This document shows positions 18,273 through 27,397 of a DNA stretch of 64,000 nt, one piece after another. The notes under the pieces are model-generated. The model was not told the DNA's origin and searched no databases. It worked only from the letters and a program-made list of their open reading frames with translations. The translations under genes were made by a program, and so were the position numbers. Numbering within the stretch: position 1 is the stretch's first letter; each line of letters starts with the position of its first letter. The stretch is from assembly GCF_027322205.1 (NCBI RefSeq), contig NZ_DAHVHY010000004.1, forward strand, positions 1 to 64,000, written 5' to 3'. The stretch comes from Acidithiobacillus sp. (lineage in GTDB: Bacteria > Pseudomonadota > Gammaproteobacteria > Acidithiobacillales > Acidithiobacillaceae).

Positions 18273-19977
18273 GAGGATGCTCCTTGCACAGGTGGTTCAT
18301 GAGTTGCGTTTCGTCCAGCAGCACGTTTTCGGTGGCGCGTCGCGCCCGGTATTCCCAAACGCCCTGTGCCAGCACTTTGTCACTGACCACGATGCGATGA
18401 GGCAGACCGATCAGATCCATGGTGGCAAACTGTACCCCCGGACGCTCATCGCGGTCGTCGAGTAGTACGCTGTAGCCCTGCGCCTCCAGGCGATCATGCA
18501 GGGCTTGAGCGGCGGCGGCCACTTCCGGCGACTTGCGCGCATTGATGGCGACGATGCCGACTTCAAAGGGCGCCAGGGCCACTGGCCAGGTGATGCCGCG
18601 ATCATCAAAATGCTGCTCCACCGCCGCTGCCACCACCCGCGACACACCGATACCATAGCAGCCCATAGTCACAGGGGTGTCGCGGCCGGTCTCGTCCAGC
18701 ACGGTAATACCCATGCTCTTGCTGTAGAGTTCCCCGAGTTGAAAGACATGCCCCACTTCGATGCCACGACGGATACTTAAAGTGCCCGTGGCACAATGGG
18801 GGCAGCCATCCCCGGCGCGGACATTGCGCAGATCGGCCGCTTCCGGGCGCGGCAAATCCCGGTCCCAGTTCAGATTGATCCAGTGCAGTTCCGCCGCATT
18901 GGCGCCGGTGCTGAAATTGGCCACGCCAAGGGCGCGGTGATCCGCCATAATGGGGATAGGCAGCCGCAGGTCCTTGGGGCCGATAAAGCCCAAGGGTGCG
19001 CCCGTGGCCGATATCGCTTCCTCCGGGCTGGCCAGTTGCACGTTCTGCGCGTCCAGCGCATGTCCGGCCTTGATCAGATTCAACTCGTCATCGCCGCGCA
19101 ACAACAACATGACTATCTTGCCGTCGGCGACCACCAACACGGTCTTGACGATGTTGGCGGCGCTGATGCCCAGATGTTCTGCCTGCTCCGCCACCGTGCG
19201 GATGCCCGGCGTCTGCACCTGCCCGGCAGGCAGCGGTGCCTCCGTCCCGGCGGGTTCCGGGCGACTTTGGGCCTTTTCCATGTTGGCGGCATACGCGCAG
19301 TGGTGACATGAGACGATGGCATCTTCCCCCGAATCCGCCAGCACATGAAACTCATGGGAGCGCTTGCCGCCAATAGCCCCGTTATCCGCCTCCACCGCAC
19401 GGAAGTTCAGCCCGAGGCGGGTGAACACCCGCTGATAGGCCTCATACATGGTCTGATAGGTGATCTCCAGCGAAGCGTGATCCATATGGAAGGAATAGGC
19501 ATCCTTCATGATGAACTCACGTCCGCGCATCAGCCCGAAGCGGGGGCGGATTTCATCGCGAAACTTGGTCTGAATCTGGTAGAAATTGACGGGAAGTTGT
19601 CGGTAAGAGTGAATCTCCCGCCGTACCAGATCGCTAATGACTTCCTCATGGGTGGGTCCCAAGCAAAAATCGCGGTTATGACGATCCCGCAAGCGCAGCA
19701 GCTCCGGGCCGTACTGCTCCCAGCGCCCCGACTCCTGCCACAGCTCGGCGGGCTGCACCAGCGGCATTAGCAGTTCCTGCGCGCCGCTGCGGTCCATCTC
19801 CTCGCGCACCACCCGCTCCACCTTGCGCAACACTCGCAAACCCAAGGGCATCCAGGTGTACAAGCCAGAAGCCAGGCGGCGGATAAAACCCCCGCGCAGC
19901 AATAGCTGGTGGCTGATGAGCTCCGCCTCGGCGGGTGTCTCCTTAAGGGTGGGGACGAATATCTGACTGGCGCGCAT
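18265..19977 (-). CDS. proS: Prolyl-tRNA synthetase
   Basis: MRASQIFVPTLKETPAEAELISHQLLLRGGFIRRLASGLYTWMPLGLRVLRKVE; full-length bacterial-type ProRS with insertion domain. Confidence 0.97.
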   Translation of the reverse strand: MRASQIFVPTLKETPAEAELISHQLLLRGGFIRRLASGLYTWMPLGLRVLRKVERVVREEMDRSGAQELLMPLVQPAELWQESGRWEQYGPELLRLRDRHNRDFCLGPTHEEVISDLVRREIHSYRQLPVNFYQIQTKFRDEIRPRFGLMRGREFIMKDAYSFHMDHASLEITYQTMYEAYQRVFTRLGLNFRAVEADNGAIGGKRSHEFHVLADSGEDAIVSCHHCAYAANMEKAQSRPEPAGTEAPLPAGQVQTPGIRTVAEQAEHLGISAANIVKTVLVVADGKIVMLLLRGDDELNLIKAGHALDAQNVQLASPEEAISATGAPLGFIGPKDLRLPIPIMADHRALGVANFSTGANAAELHWINLNWDRDLPRPEAADLRNVRAGDGCPHCATGTLSIRRGIEVGHVFQLGELYSKSMGITVLDETGRDTPVTMGCYGIGVSRVVAAAVEQHFDDRGITWPVALAPFEVGIVAINARKSPEVAAAAQALHDRLEAQGYSVLLDDRDERPGVQFATMDLIGLPHRIVVSDKVLAQGVWEYRARRATENVLLDETQLMNHLCKEHPRG

Positions 19978-20184
19978 AAAAAGTCCTGTTGAGTCGTAGC
20001 ATACAGTGTAAGAAAGGGCAGGAGACATAGGAAGGGGCGGTGCGCGCCAAGTCTGGCGACGGATCAAATGGAGATGGTGACGCGATGCATTTTGCCGACC
20101 TGATTCGCGGTGGGAGATCTGCGCGCCTGATTCTGGAAGCCTTGGGCAGAACGGAGAGTGTCCCGCCGCCCTGGTGATTTAAAC

Positions 20185-20589
20185 CTAAGCCTGCTTTCGC
20201 ATATTCTCTATTTCCCGCTCCAGCTTTTCCAGCCGTGTAAGCACGGCATCGGGATAGGTTGGTTGCCGCATGTTCAGAATGGCGGAAGTGAGGGCATCCA
20301 GCCGGGTATCCATGCGGGAAAAGCCTTCTTCCATGCGTTCGGTCAGGTGATCCACTCGGGCATTGATACTTGAGCTCAAGGTATCGATGCGGGCATCCAT
20401 GCGGGAGAACCCTTCTTCCATTCTTCCGGTGAGACGATCCACGCGGGCATCCAGACGATCGATGCCCTGTCCATTCTCCCGCAGATCCTTTTCCAGCGCG
20501 TCAAGCCGCAGGCGCAAGAATTCCACGCCGGGAGCGATGACGCTTTCCAGCACCTTGCGCAGACTGTCGATGGTTTCTTGAATATCCAT
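20185..20589 (-). CDS. Hypothetical coiled-coil protein with a duplicated 29-residue unit
   Basis: MDIQETIDSLRKVLESVIAPGVEFLRLRLDALEKDL... with repeats RVDRLTGRMEEGFSRMDARIDTLSSSINA / RVDHLTERMEEGFSRMDTRLDALTSAILN. Confidence 0.7.
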   Translation of the reverse strand: MDIQETIDSLRKVLESVIAPGVEFLRLRLDALEKDLRENGQGIDRLDARVDRLTGRMEEGFSRMDARIDTLSSSINARVDHLTERMEEGFSRMDTRLDALTSAILNMRQPTYPDAVLTRLEKLEREIENMRKQA

Positions 20590-20828
20590 GCTGGAGAGTT
20601 TAGCCGCATTCCGCCTTACCCACAAACCCCACCGCCTTGTGAACGGCTCGTTACTGCGTAACGACCAGTATCTTGCGGATTTGCTGTTTGTGCTGTAACG
20701 TCATCCACCAATAAAACGCGATCCAACTTCATCCACCCATCGTTGCCATACTGCACCAGCAACCTGTAGCGAAGTGCAGCGTTTTAATCAAGATAACCGT
20801 ACAACATTGGCTATCTTGTTGTTTTTAT

Positions 20829-20904
20829 TGGCGTCCCCATGGGGGTTCGAACCCCAGTTACCGCCGTGAAAGGGCGGTGTCCTAGGCCACTAGACGATGG
20901 GGAC
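20829..20904 (-). tRNA. tRNA-Glu (anticodon TTC), CCA encoded
   Basis: Reverse complement GTCCCCATCGTCTAGTGGCCTAGGACACCGCCCTTTCACGGCGGTAACTGGGGTTCGAACCCCCATGGGGACGCCA folds as a 76-nt cloverleaf. Confidence 0.97.
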
Positions 20905-21041
20905 CTGGACAGCGCTGAGAATCCTACACAGAACGGACGCACGGGGCAAGTGTTGTTTCACCGGTGTTTGCGGATGCACACGCGTAGCCCGGCGGGTGCA
21001 TCTTCGGGTAGACTAAGCCTCTCGCAACTCAAAAATCCAGG

Positions 21042-21503
21042 ATGAAAGGACTTATGGACGAACAAGAAGCAGTTTTTATGATCGAGCGCATTTACGTGAA
21101 GGACATCTCTTTTGAGTCGCCTAACGCGCCGTTGAGTTTTGTGCAAACTGAGGCGCCGACCGTAGATGTGGGCCTGAATACCGCCAGTAACGTAGTGGAG
21201 GGCATGGATGGCCTTACCGAAGTGACGCTGACAGTCACAGTCAAGGCGAAGGCGGGCGAAAGCACTTACTTTGCGGTGGAGGTTCAGCAGTCTGGTTTGT
21301 TCCGCATTCAGAATATTCCGGAGGAGCACATACCCGCCCTGATAGCCGTGCATTGTCCGACGATACTGTTCCCTTACGCGCGGGAAGTGGTGGCGGATAT
21401 GGTAGGCCGCGGTGGTTTCCAGCCTCTGCACCTGCATCCGGTCAATTTCGAGGCACTGTATCAGCAGGCACAGGTCCAGCAACAGAACTATACGACGCAA
21501 TAA
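21042..21503 (+). CDS. secB: Protein-export chaperone SecB
   Basis: RIYVKDISFESPNAPLSF...IPALIAVHCPTILFPYAREVVADMVGRGGFQPLHLHPVNFEALYQQ. Confidence 0.96.
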   Translation: MKGLMDEQEAVFMIERIYVKDISFESPNAPLSFVQTEAPTVDVGLNTASNVVEGMDGLTEVTLTVTVKAKAGESTYFAVEVQQSGLFRIQNIPEEHIPALIAVHCPTILFPYAREVVADMVGRGGFQPLHLHPVNFEALYQQAQVQQQNYTTQ

Positions 21504-21506
21504 ACC

Positions 21507-22529
21507 ATGCGCTGGGCGGTGCTGGGGGGCGGTCACTGGGGGACCGCCCTGGCGGTTTATCTGCTTCGGCAGGGGCATGCCGTGCAGCTCTGGGGGCGGT
21601 GCGCCGAGCGTCTGCCTTGCCAGCCCGTCCGCGCGGATCTGTTTCCCATATTCCCGCAGGGCGCGCGGCCTGAAGGTCTGCGCTGTACTGTGGACCTCAC
21701 CGCTGCGGTACGAGACAGTGAGGGTATAGTGCTCGCCATACCCAGCCATGCCTTGCGCGGTCTGATGACGAGTCTGCGCTCCTGTCTGCCTCCCGCTACT
21801 TTGCTGGTCCTCGCCAGTAAAGGGCTGGAGACGCAGACGGCTTTGCGCCTTGATCAGGTATTGCAGGAAACCGTGCCGGATGCGCCGTTGGTGGTGCTCT
21901 CTGGTCCGAGTTTTGCCCACGACTTGATTCTGGGAAAACCATTGGCGATGACGGCAGCGTCCACCGATCTGGTCCATGCTCAGCGGGTGGCCGAGGCCTT
22001 TGGCAGTGCGCAGATGCGGGTCTACACCAGTGATGATGTAGCGGGGGTCTGTCTGGGTGGGGCGATCAAAAATGTGCTGGCGATTGCTGCTGGCATTTCT
22101 GATGGGTTGGGGAATGGCGACAGTGCGCGTGCCGCGCTCATCACCCGCGGGATGGCAGAATTGCATCGCCTGGGAACGGCGCTGGGGGGGCGAACCGAGA
22201 CCTTCATGGGCCTGGCCGGTGCCGGTGACTTGATCCTCACCGCGAGCAGCGACTTGTCGCGGAACCGCCGGGTGGGAATCGGCCTGGGCCGCGGCTTGAG
22301 TCTGGAAGCGGTGCTGCGCGAGATTGGTGAAGAGGCCGAGGGCGTACGTACCGCGCAAGCCTTGTTCCAGCTTGCACAGCGTCTGGGCGTGGATATGCCG
22401 ATCACCGAGCAGGTATATCGCGTGCTCTTTGAGGGCACGGCGCCGCGCGCTGCGAGCGATGTGCTGATGCGCCGCGCCCTGCGTTCCGAATTGCATATGC
22501 CGTCCGATGCCGCGTTTTCCTCGCGCTAG
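21507..22529 (+). CDS. gpsA: NAD(P)H-dependent glycerol-3-phosphate dehydrogenase
   Basis: AVLGGGHWGTALAVYLLRQGHAVQLWGR...IPSHALRGL...NVLAIAAGISDGLGNGDSARAALITRGMAEL. Confidence 0.96.
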   Translation: MRWAVLGGGHWGTALAVYLLRQGHAVQLWGRCAERLPCQPVRADLFPIFPQGARPEGLRCTVDLTAAVRDSEGIVLAIPSHALRGLMTSLRSCLPPATLLVLASKGLETQTALRLDQVLQETVPDAPLVVLSGPSFAHDLILGKPLAMTAASTDLVHAQRVAEAFGSAQMRVYTSDDVAGVCLGGAIKNVLAIAAGISDGLGNGDSARAALITRGMAELHRLGTALGGRTETFMGLAGAGDLILTASSDLSRNRRVGIGLGRGLSLEAVLREIGEEAEGVRTAQALFQLAQRLGVDMPITEQVYRVLFEGTAPRAASDVLMRRALRSELHMPSDAAFSSR

Positions 22530-22687
22530 CGGGTGCGTAAGCCCGGATTGGGTGATGACAGTGCATCGTGTGCGTCTGCGCAGGATGGGGCCATGGGTCT
22601 GCAAGACTTGCAGAATGGGCCTGGGATCGTTACATTGCCGCCAGATGACAGGGTGTTTTGCACACCCGGATAAATAGAATAAGGAGT

Positions 22688-23755
22688 TTGGATGTCACCA
22701 GACAAGACCGCATGTTGACGGCAGCGCTGGCGCAGGCTTTGGCGTATCAGGCACAAAGTCTTCAGGCTGTTTCGCGGACTTTTGCCCTGACGATTCCTCA
22801 GTTGCCGGAAGCCTTGCGGGACGCGGTCGGTAATGGCTACCTGTTATGCCGAATTGCCGACACTATCGAAGACGATCCGGATTTGCCCTGGGAAAAAAAG
22901 GCCTACTGGCAGGCGGAGTTTCTCAAGGTGGTGGAGGGTGCGGGCGATGCCGCCGCTTTCGCCGCGGCATTTGGGGCGGCTCTGTCGGCAGCGATGCCGG
23001 AAGCCGAGCACGATCTGATTCGTCATACCCCTGAGGTCGTTGCCATTACCCACAGTTTCACTCCGACGCAGCAGTCTGCGCTGTCCCGCTGCGTGCGGAT
23101 CATGGGTATGGGGATGGCGGAGTTTCAGCAGCACGCTTCGTTGCAGGGGCTTGCGGACATGGCGGCGATGGATCGCTACTGCTACGTAGTGGCGGGCGTC
23201 GTCGGCGAAATGCTCACCAGCCTTTTTGTGGACTATGAGCCGCGACTGGCGCCGCATGATGCGGAGATGCAGCAGCTTGCCGTGTCTTTTGGGCAGGGCT
23301 TGCAGATGACCAATATCCTCAAGGATATCTGGGATGACTGGCAGCGCGGTGTGAGTTGGATGCCACGCGCAGTGTTCCAGCGTCATGGTTGCGATATTGC
23401 CGCGGTGCAACCCGGCAGCCATGATCCGGCTTTTGCGGCGGGCCTCAGTGAACTGCTGGGTATTGCCGCCGGGCATTTGCAGAATGCGCTGCGTTATACG
23501 CTGCTGATTCCGGCCGAGCAGACGGGGATGCGCGATTTCTGTCTCTGGGCTATTGCCATGGCGGTGTTAACGCTGCGGCGGATCTCCGAAAACCCCGTTT
23601 TTGCTTCTGGGAGCGAAGTGAAAATCAGCCGGAGCACGGTGCATCGGGTGGTGTTCCTGTCGCGCCTGCTGCATCGCTCCGACATGCTCTTGCAACTGAG
23701 CTTCCGGGTGGGTGTCAAACCGCTATCGCTGTCTCCTGCCGCAGGGCGACCATGA
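22688..23755 (+). CDS. Squalene/phytoene synthase family protein (farnesyl-diphosphate farnesyltransferase-like)
   Basis: VSRTFALTIPQLPEALRDAVGNGYLLCRIADTIEDDP and NILKDIWDDWQRG motifs; start uncertain (22658, TTG 22688 or ATG 22712). Overlaps shc. Confidence 0.88.
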   Translation: MDVTRQDRMLTAALAQALAYQAQSLQAVSRTFALTIPQLPEALRDAVGNGYLLCRIADTIEDDPDLPWEKKAYWQAEFLKVVEGAGDAAAFAAAFGAALSAAMPEAEHDLIRHTPEVVAITHSFTPTQQSALSRCVRIMGMGMAEFQQHASLQGLADMAAMDRYCYVVAGVVGEMLTSLFVDYEPRLAPHDAEMQQLAVSFGQGLQMTNILKDIWDDWQRGVSWMPRAVFQRHGCDIAAVQPGSHDPAFAAGLSELLGIAAGHLQNALRYTLLIPAEQTGMRDFCLWAIAMAVLTLRRISENPVFASGSEVKISRSTVHRVVFLSRLLHRSDMLLQLSFRVGVKPLSLSPAAGRP

Positions 23756-25683
23756 ATCGTATCCTGCAACCCATGCGCTACGGCGCGCGCATGTTTCGCA
23801 CGCCGCTGGATCGGGTCATTGCTGAAGCGCGTACCGCCCTAAGCGGTCTGCAGGCGGAAGATGGCCACTGGTGCTTCGAGTTTGAAGCGGATTGCACCAT
23901 CTCCGCCGAATATATTCTGATGCAGCACTACATGGACGAGCGCGATGGGGCTCTGGAGGCCAAGATCGCCGTCTATCTGCGCAATAAACAGGCGGATCAC
24001 GGCGGCTGGCCCCTTTATTACGGAGGTCCTTTTGACCTGAGTGCTTCGGTAAAGGCTTATTACGCCCTCAAGCTGGCAGGGGATAATCCGGAGTTGCCGC
24101 ATATGCGGCGCGCCCGTGAAGCCATCCTGGCGCATGGCGGGGCGGAACACGCCAATGTGTTCACGCGCATTACCCTGGCACTGTTTGCCCAGGTGCCGTG
24201 GCGGGCCGTGCCCTTTATTCCGGTGGAAATCATGCTGTTGCCGCGCTGGTTCCCCTTTGGTATTTACAAGGTGGCATCCTGGTCGCGCACGGTGATGGTG
24301 CCGCTGTTTATTTTGTGTAGCCTTAAGGCGCGGGCCAAGAATCCCTTGCAAGTACACATCCGCGAACTGTTCCGGCGGCCGCCGGAACAGATTGCGGACT
24401 ACTTCAGCCATGCCCGGCAAGGCATTGTGGCGCATCTCTTTTTGTCTCTGGATCGATTTTGGCGGTTGATGGAAGACTGGATACCCCGGAGTATTCGGCG
24501 CCGTGCCCTGAAGAGGGCGGAGGCGTGGTTTATTGCGCGGATCAACGGGGAGGATGGCCTCAATGGCATTTTCCCGGCTATGGTGAACGCGCACGAGGCG
24601 TTGGAATTGCTCGGTTATTCATCCGACCATGTCTATCGCCAGCAAACGCGGGCAGCCCTGCGTAAATTGGTGGTGGAGCGGGCAACCGACGCCTACTGTC
24701 AGCCCTGTGTGTCACCGGTCTGGGACACCTGCCTCGCGCTCCATGCGTTGCTGGAGCAGGATGGTGAGGTGTCTCCGGCGGTGCAAAGCGGTATCCAATG
24801 GCTCAAGGACCGTCAAATTGGTGCCGAACCCGGCGATTGGCAGGAACAGCGGCCCAATTTGGCGGGCGGTGGTTGGGCCTTTCAATACGCTAACCCTTAT
24901 TATCCGGATCTGGATGACACGGCAGCGGTGGGTTGGGCACTGGCGCGGGCTGGGCGTGCGGAAGATCGCGACAGTATCGAAAGGGCGGCGAACTGGTTGG
25001 CCGGCATGCAATCCAGTAACGGCGGGTTTGCGGCTTACGATGTGGATAATACGCACTATTACCTCAACGAAATTCCCTTTGCCGATCACAAGGCACTGCT
25101 GGACCCGCCGACAGCCGATGTCACCGGGCGGGTCGTGGCCTTTCTGGCACATCTGGCGCGACCACGGGATCGCGACATTTTGCGGCGTGCCGTGGCATAC
25201 CTGTTGCGTGAACAGGAGTCATCGGGGGCTTGGTTCGGGCGCTGGGGGACCAATTACATCTACGGGACCTGGTCCGTGCTTATGGCGCTGGCTGAGCTGG
25301 ATGATCCTTCTCTGAAGCCTGCCATGGAACGTGCAGCGTATTGGTTGCGCGCGGTACAACAGAGCGACGGCGGCTGGGGTGAAAACAATGACTCCTACGG
25401 CGATTCCGGGCTTGCCGGTATGGGTCAGACTTCTACTGCAGCGCAGACAGCCTGGGCCTGCCTCGGCCTGATGGCGGCGGGAGATCGGGATAGTACCGCC
25501 TTGCATCGTGGTATGGCCTGGTTGCAGATGCACCAGGAAGGGGATGGTTGCTGGCCGGACCTTTTCTTCAATGCGCCCGGATTCCCCAAAGTTTTTTACC
25601 TGATTTATCATGGCTACAGCTTGTATTTTCCGCTCTGGGCGCTAGCTCGTTACCGGAATTTGGGATGTATCGCCGGCGATTAG
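23752..25683 (+). CDS. shc: Squalene-hopene cyclase
   Basis: QW repeats (QAEDGHWCFEFEADCTI, QADHGGWPLYYGG, QQSDGGWGENNDSYGD) and DVDNTHYYLNEIPFADHKALLDPPTADVTGRV. Confidence 0.97.
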   Translation: MNRILQPMRYGARMFRTPLDRVIAEARTALSGLQAEDGHWCFEFEADCTISAEYILMQHYMDERDGALEAKIAVYLRNKQADHGGWPLYYGGPFDLSASVKAYYALKLAGDNPELPHMRRAREAILAHGGAEHANVFTRITLALFAQVPWRAVPFIPVEIMLLPRWFPFGIYKVASWSRTVMVPLFILCSLKARAKNPLQVHIRELFRRPPEQIADYFSHARQGIVAHLFLSLDRFWRLMEDWIPRSIRRRALKRAEAWFIARINGEDGLNGIFPAMVNAHEALELLGYSSDHVYRQQTRAALRKLVVERATDAYCQPCVSPVWDTCLALHALLEQDGEVSPAVQSGIQWLKDRQIGAEPGDWQEQRPNLAGGGWAFQYANPYYPDLDDTAAVGWALARAGRAEDRDSIERAANWLAGMQSSNGGFAAYDVDNTHYYLNEIPFADHKALLDPPTADVTGRVVAFLAHLARPRDRDILRRAVAYLLREQESSGAWFGRWGTNYIYGTWSVLMALAELDDPSLKPAMERAAYWLRAVQQSDGGWGENNDSYGDSGLAGMGQTSTAAQTAWACLGLMAAGDRDSTALHRGMAWLQMHQEGDGCWPDLFFNAPGFPKVFYLIYHGYSLYFPLWALARYRNLGCIAGD

Positions 25684-26372
25684 GGGTGGTGGTGGCCTTG
25701 GACGCGGAGGCGCAGGCTCTCCATGCCGGTGCCCTGCGCCATGATGTGGTGGTAGAGGTGAACGCGCAGCTCTTGCTGGTGGTCTCGGGCATGGGGCCGG
25801 AGCGGGCGATGGCGGCGGCGCGTACGCTGCTTGCTGCGGGTGTCGATGGGTTGGTCTCCTGGGGTACGGCGGGTGCCTTGCAGCTGGAACGGCAGCCGGG
25901 AGATTTGCTGTTGCCGGAAGTCGTGTTCTGGGCCAGCCAGACCTGGTCGGTGGATTTGGCATGGCGTACGATTCTGGTGCAATCCCTGTCCTTTCCCGCC
26001 TACGCTGGGGGGCTACTCTCGGTAGCTACTCCTTGCAGTTCGGTGGCGGCTAAAGCAGCCTACTTGTCGGATTATCCGTCAGCACAGGGGGTAGATATGG
26101 AAAGTGGTGCCATTGCTGCGGTTGCCGGTGCTGCAGGCAAGCCATTTGTGGTGATCCGCAGTATTGTGGATCCTGCGGATCAGTTCCTGCCAGACGCAGC
26201 CACGGGGGGGGTCGATGCGTACGGTGGTCTGCAGGCGCGCAAACTCATGCGCGGGTTATTGCGCCACCCTGCTGCGTGCGTTGATTTGATGCGTTTGGGC
26301 GCGCAGATGCAGAAGGCGCTGAAAACTTTACGCGCGGTTGCGCCGGGTCTGCAGGCGGGGAGGGTGGCATGA
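25665..26372 (+). CDS. hpnG: Hopanoid-associated phosphorylase (HpnG)
   Basis: Nucleoside phosphorylase-like (GVVVALDAEAQAL...VSGMGPERAMAAARTLLAAGVDGLVSWGTAGALQ...GVDMESGAIAAVAGAAGKPFVVIRSIVDPA) directly after shc. Confidence 0.88.
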   Translation: MYRRRLGVVVALDAEAQALHAGALRHDVVVEVNAQLLLVVSGMGPERAMAAARTLLAAGVDGLVSWGTAGALQLERQPGDLLLPEVVFWASQTWSVDLAWRTILVQSLSFPAYAGGLLSVATPCSSVAAKAAYLSDYPSAQGVDMESGAIAAVAGAAGKPFVVIRSIVDPADQFLPDAATGGVDAYGGLQARKLMRGLLRHPAACVDLMRLGAQMQKALKTLRAVAPGLQAGRVA

Positions 26373-27358
26373 AGGCCTTGCTGACCGGTGCATCGGGTTT
26401 TGTGGGTGGTGCGGTGTTGCGCCGACTGCTGGCCGAGGGGCTGGAAGTGCGGGTGTTGCATCGTGCTGGTGCCGATCCGAGCAACTGGCAAGGACTGAAC
26501 GTGGAGTTGGCGGTCGGTGACCTGACGGATGGCCTCACTCTGGATAACGCGGTCGCCGGTTGCCAGGCGGTCTTTCATGTGGCAGCGGATTACCGGATCT
26601 GGGTACCTGAGCCGCATGCCATGTACGCCGCCAATGTAGGGGGTAGCGAACGCCTGGTGCGCGCAGCGCTCAACGCGGGTGTCGAACGGATCGTCTATAC
26701 CAGCAGTGTTGCCGTACTGGGCCATTATGCCGATGGCCGGGAGGCGGATGAAGAAGTGCCCTCTCATCTGAGCGAGATGATCGGTCATTATAAACGCTCC
26801 AAGTTTCTGGCGGAGGAGGCCCTGCGTACTCTGTGCCAGGATGAAGATGCCCCCATCGTCATCGTAAACCCCTCGATGCCCATAGGCCCGGCGGATCGCA
26901 AGCCGACCCCCACCGGGCGGATGGTGCGCGATGCCGCGGCGGGCCGTATGCCGGCCTATGTGGATACCGGTCTGAATGTGGTGCATGTCGATGATGTGGC
27001 CATGGGCCATTGGCAGGCGTTTACCGATGGTCGGGCGGGGGAGCGCTATATTCTCGGTGGCGATAATCTCCCGCTGGCGGCGATCCTCACCCGCATTGCC
27101 GGCCTCACCGGGCATCACTCGCCGTGGCTGCGTATTCCGCGGCGCCTGCTTTATCCCCTGGCCTGGGGCGCAGAGAACATGGTACGGCTGCGCGGTAAGG
27201 GGACGCCGCTGGTGACCGTCGATGAACTGCGTATGGCCGCGCACAAAATGTACTTTTCATCGGCCAAGGCGGAGCAGGTCTTGCATTATACCCATCGTCC
27301 TGCAGAGGAAGCGTTGCGGGATGCCGTACAATGGTTTGCTGAGTACCGCTATTTATAG
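26369..27358 (+). CDS. hpnA: Hopanoid-associated sugar epimerase (HpnA)
   Basis: NAD-dependent epimerase (LLTGASGFVGGAVLRRLLAEGLEVRVLHR) within the hpn cluster. Confidence 0.9.
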   Translation: MKALLTGASGFVGGAVLRRLLAEGLEVRVLHRAGADPSNWQGLNVELAVGDLTDGLTLDNAVAGCQAVFHVAADYRIWVPEPHAMYAANVGGSERLVRAALNAGVERIVYTSSVAVLGHYADGREADEEVPSHLSEMIGHYKRSKFLAEEALRTLCQDEDAPIVIVNPSMPIGPADRKPTPTGRMVRDAAAGRMPAYVDTGLNVVHVDDVAMGHWQAFTDGRAGERYILGGDNLPLAAILTRIAGLTGHHSPWLRIPRRLLYPLAWGAENMVRLRGKGTPLVTVDELRMAAHKMYFSSAKAEQVLHYTHRPAEEALRDAVQWFAEYRYL

Positions 27359-27397
27359 CATGTCTGTCCATTTGCTCGGTGCGGGTTTGGGGAATTT

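Noticed and set aside
20958-22604. 548-aa minus-strand ORF opposite secB/gpsA
   Set aside because: Low-complexity, Arg/His/Gln-rich antisense translation; the plus strand encodes clear SecB and GpsA over the same span.
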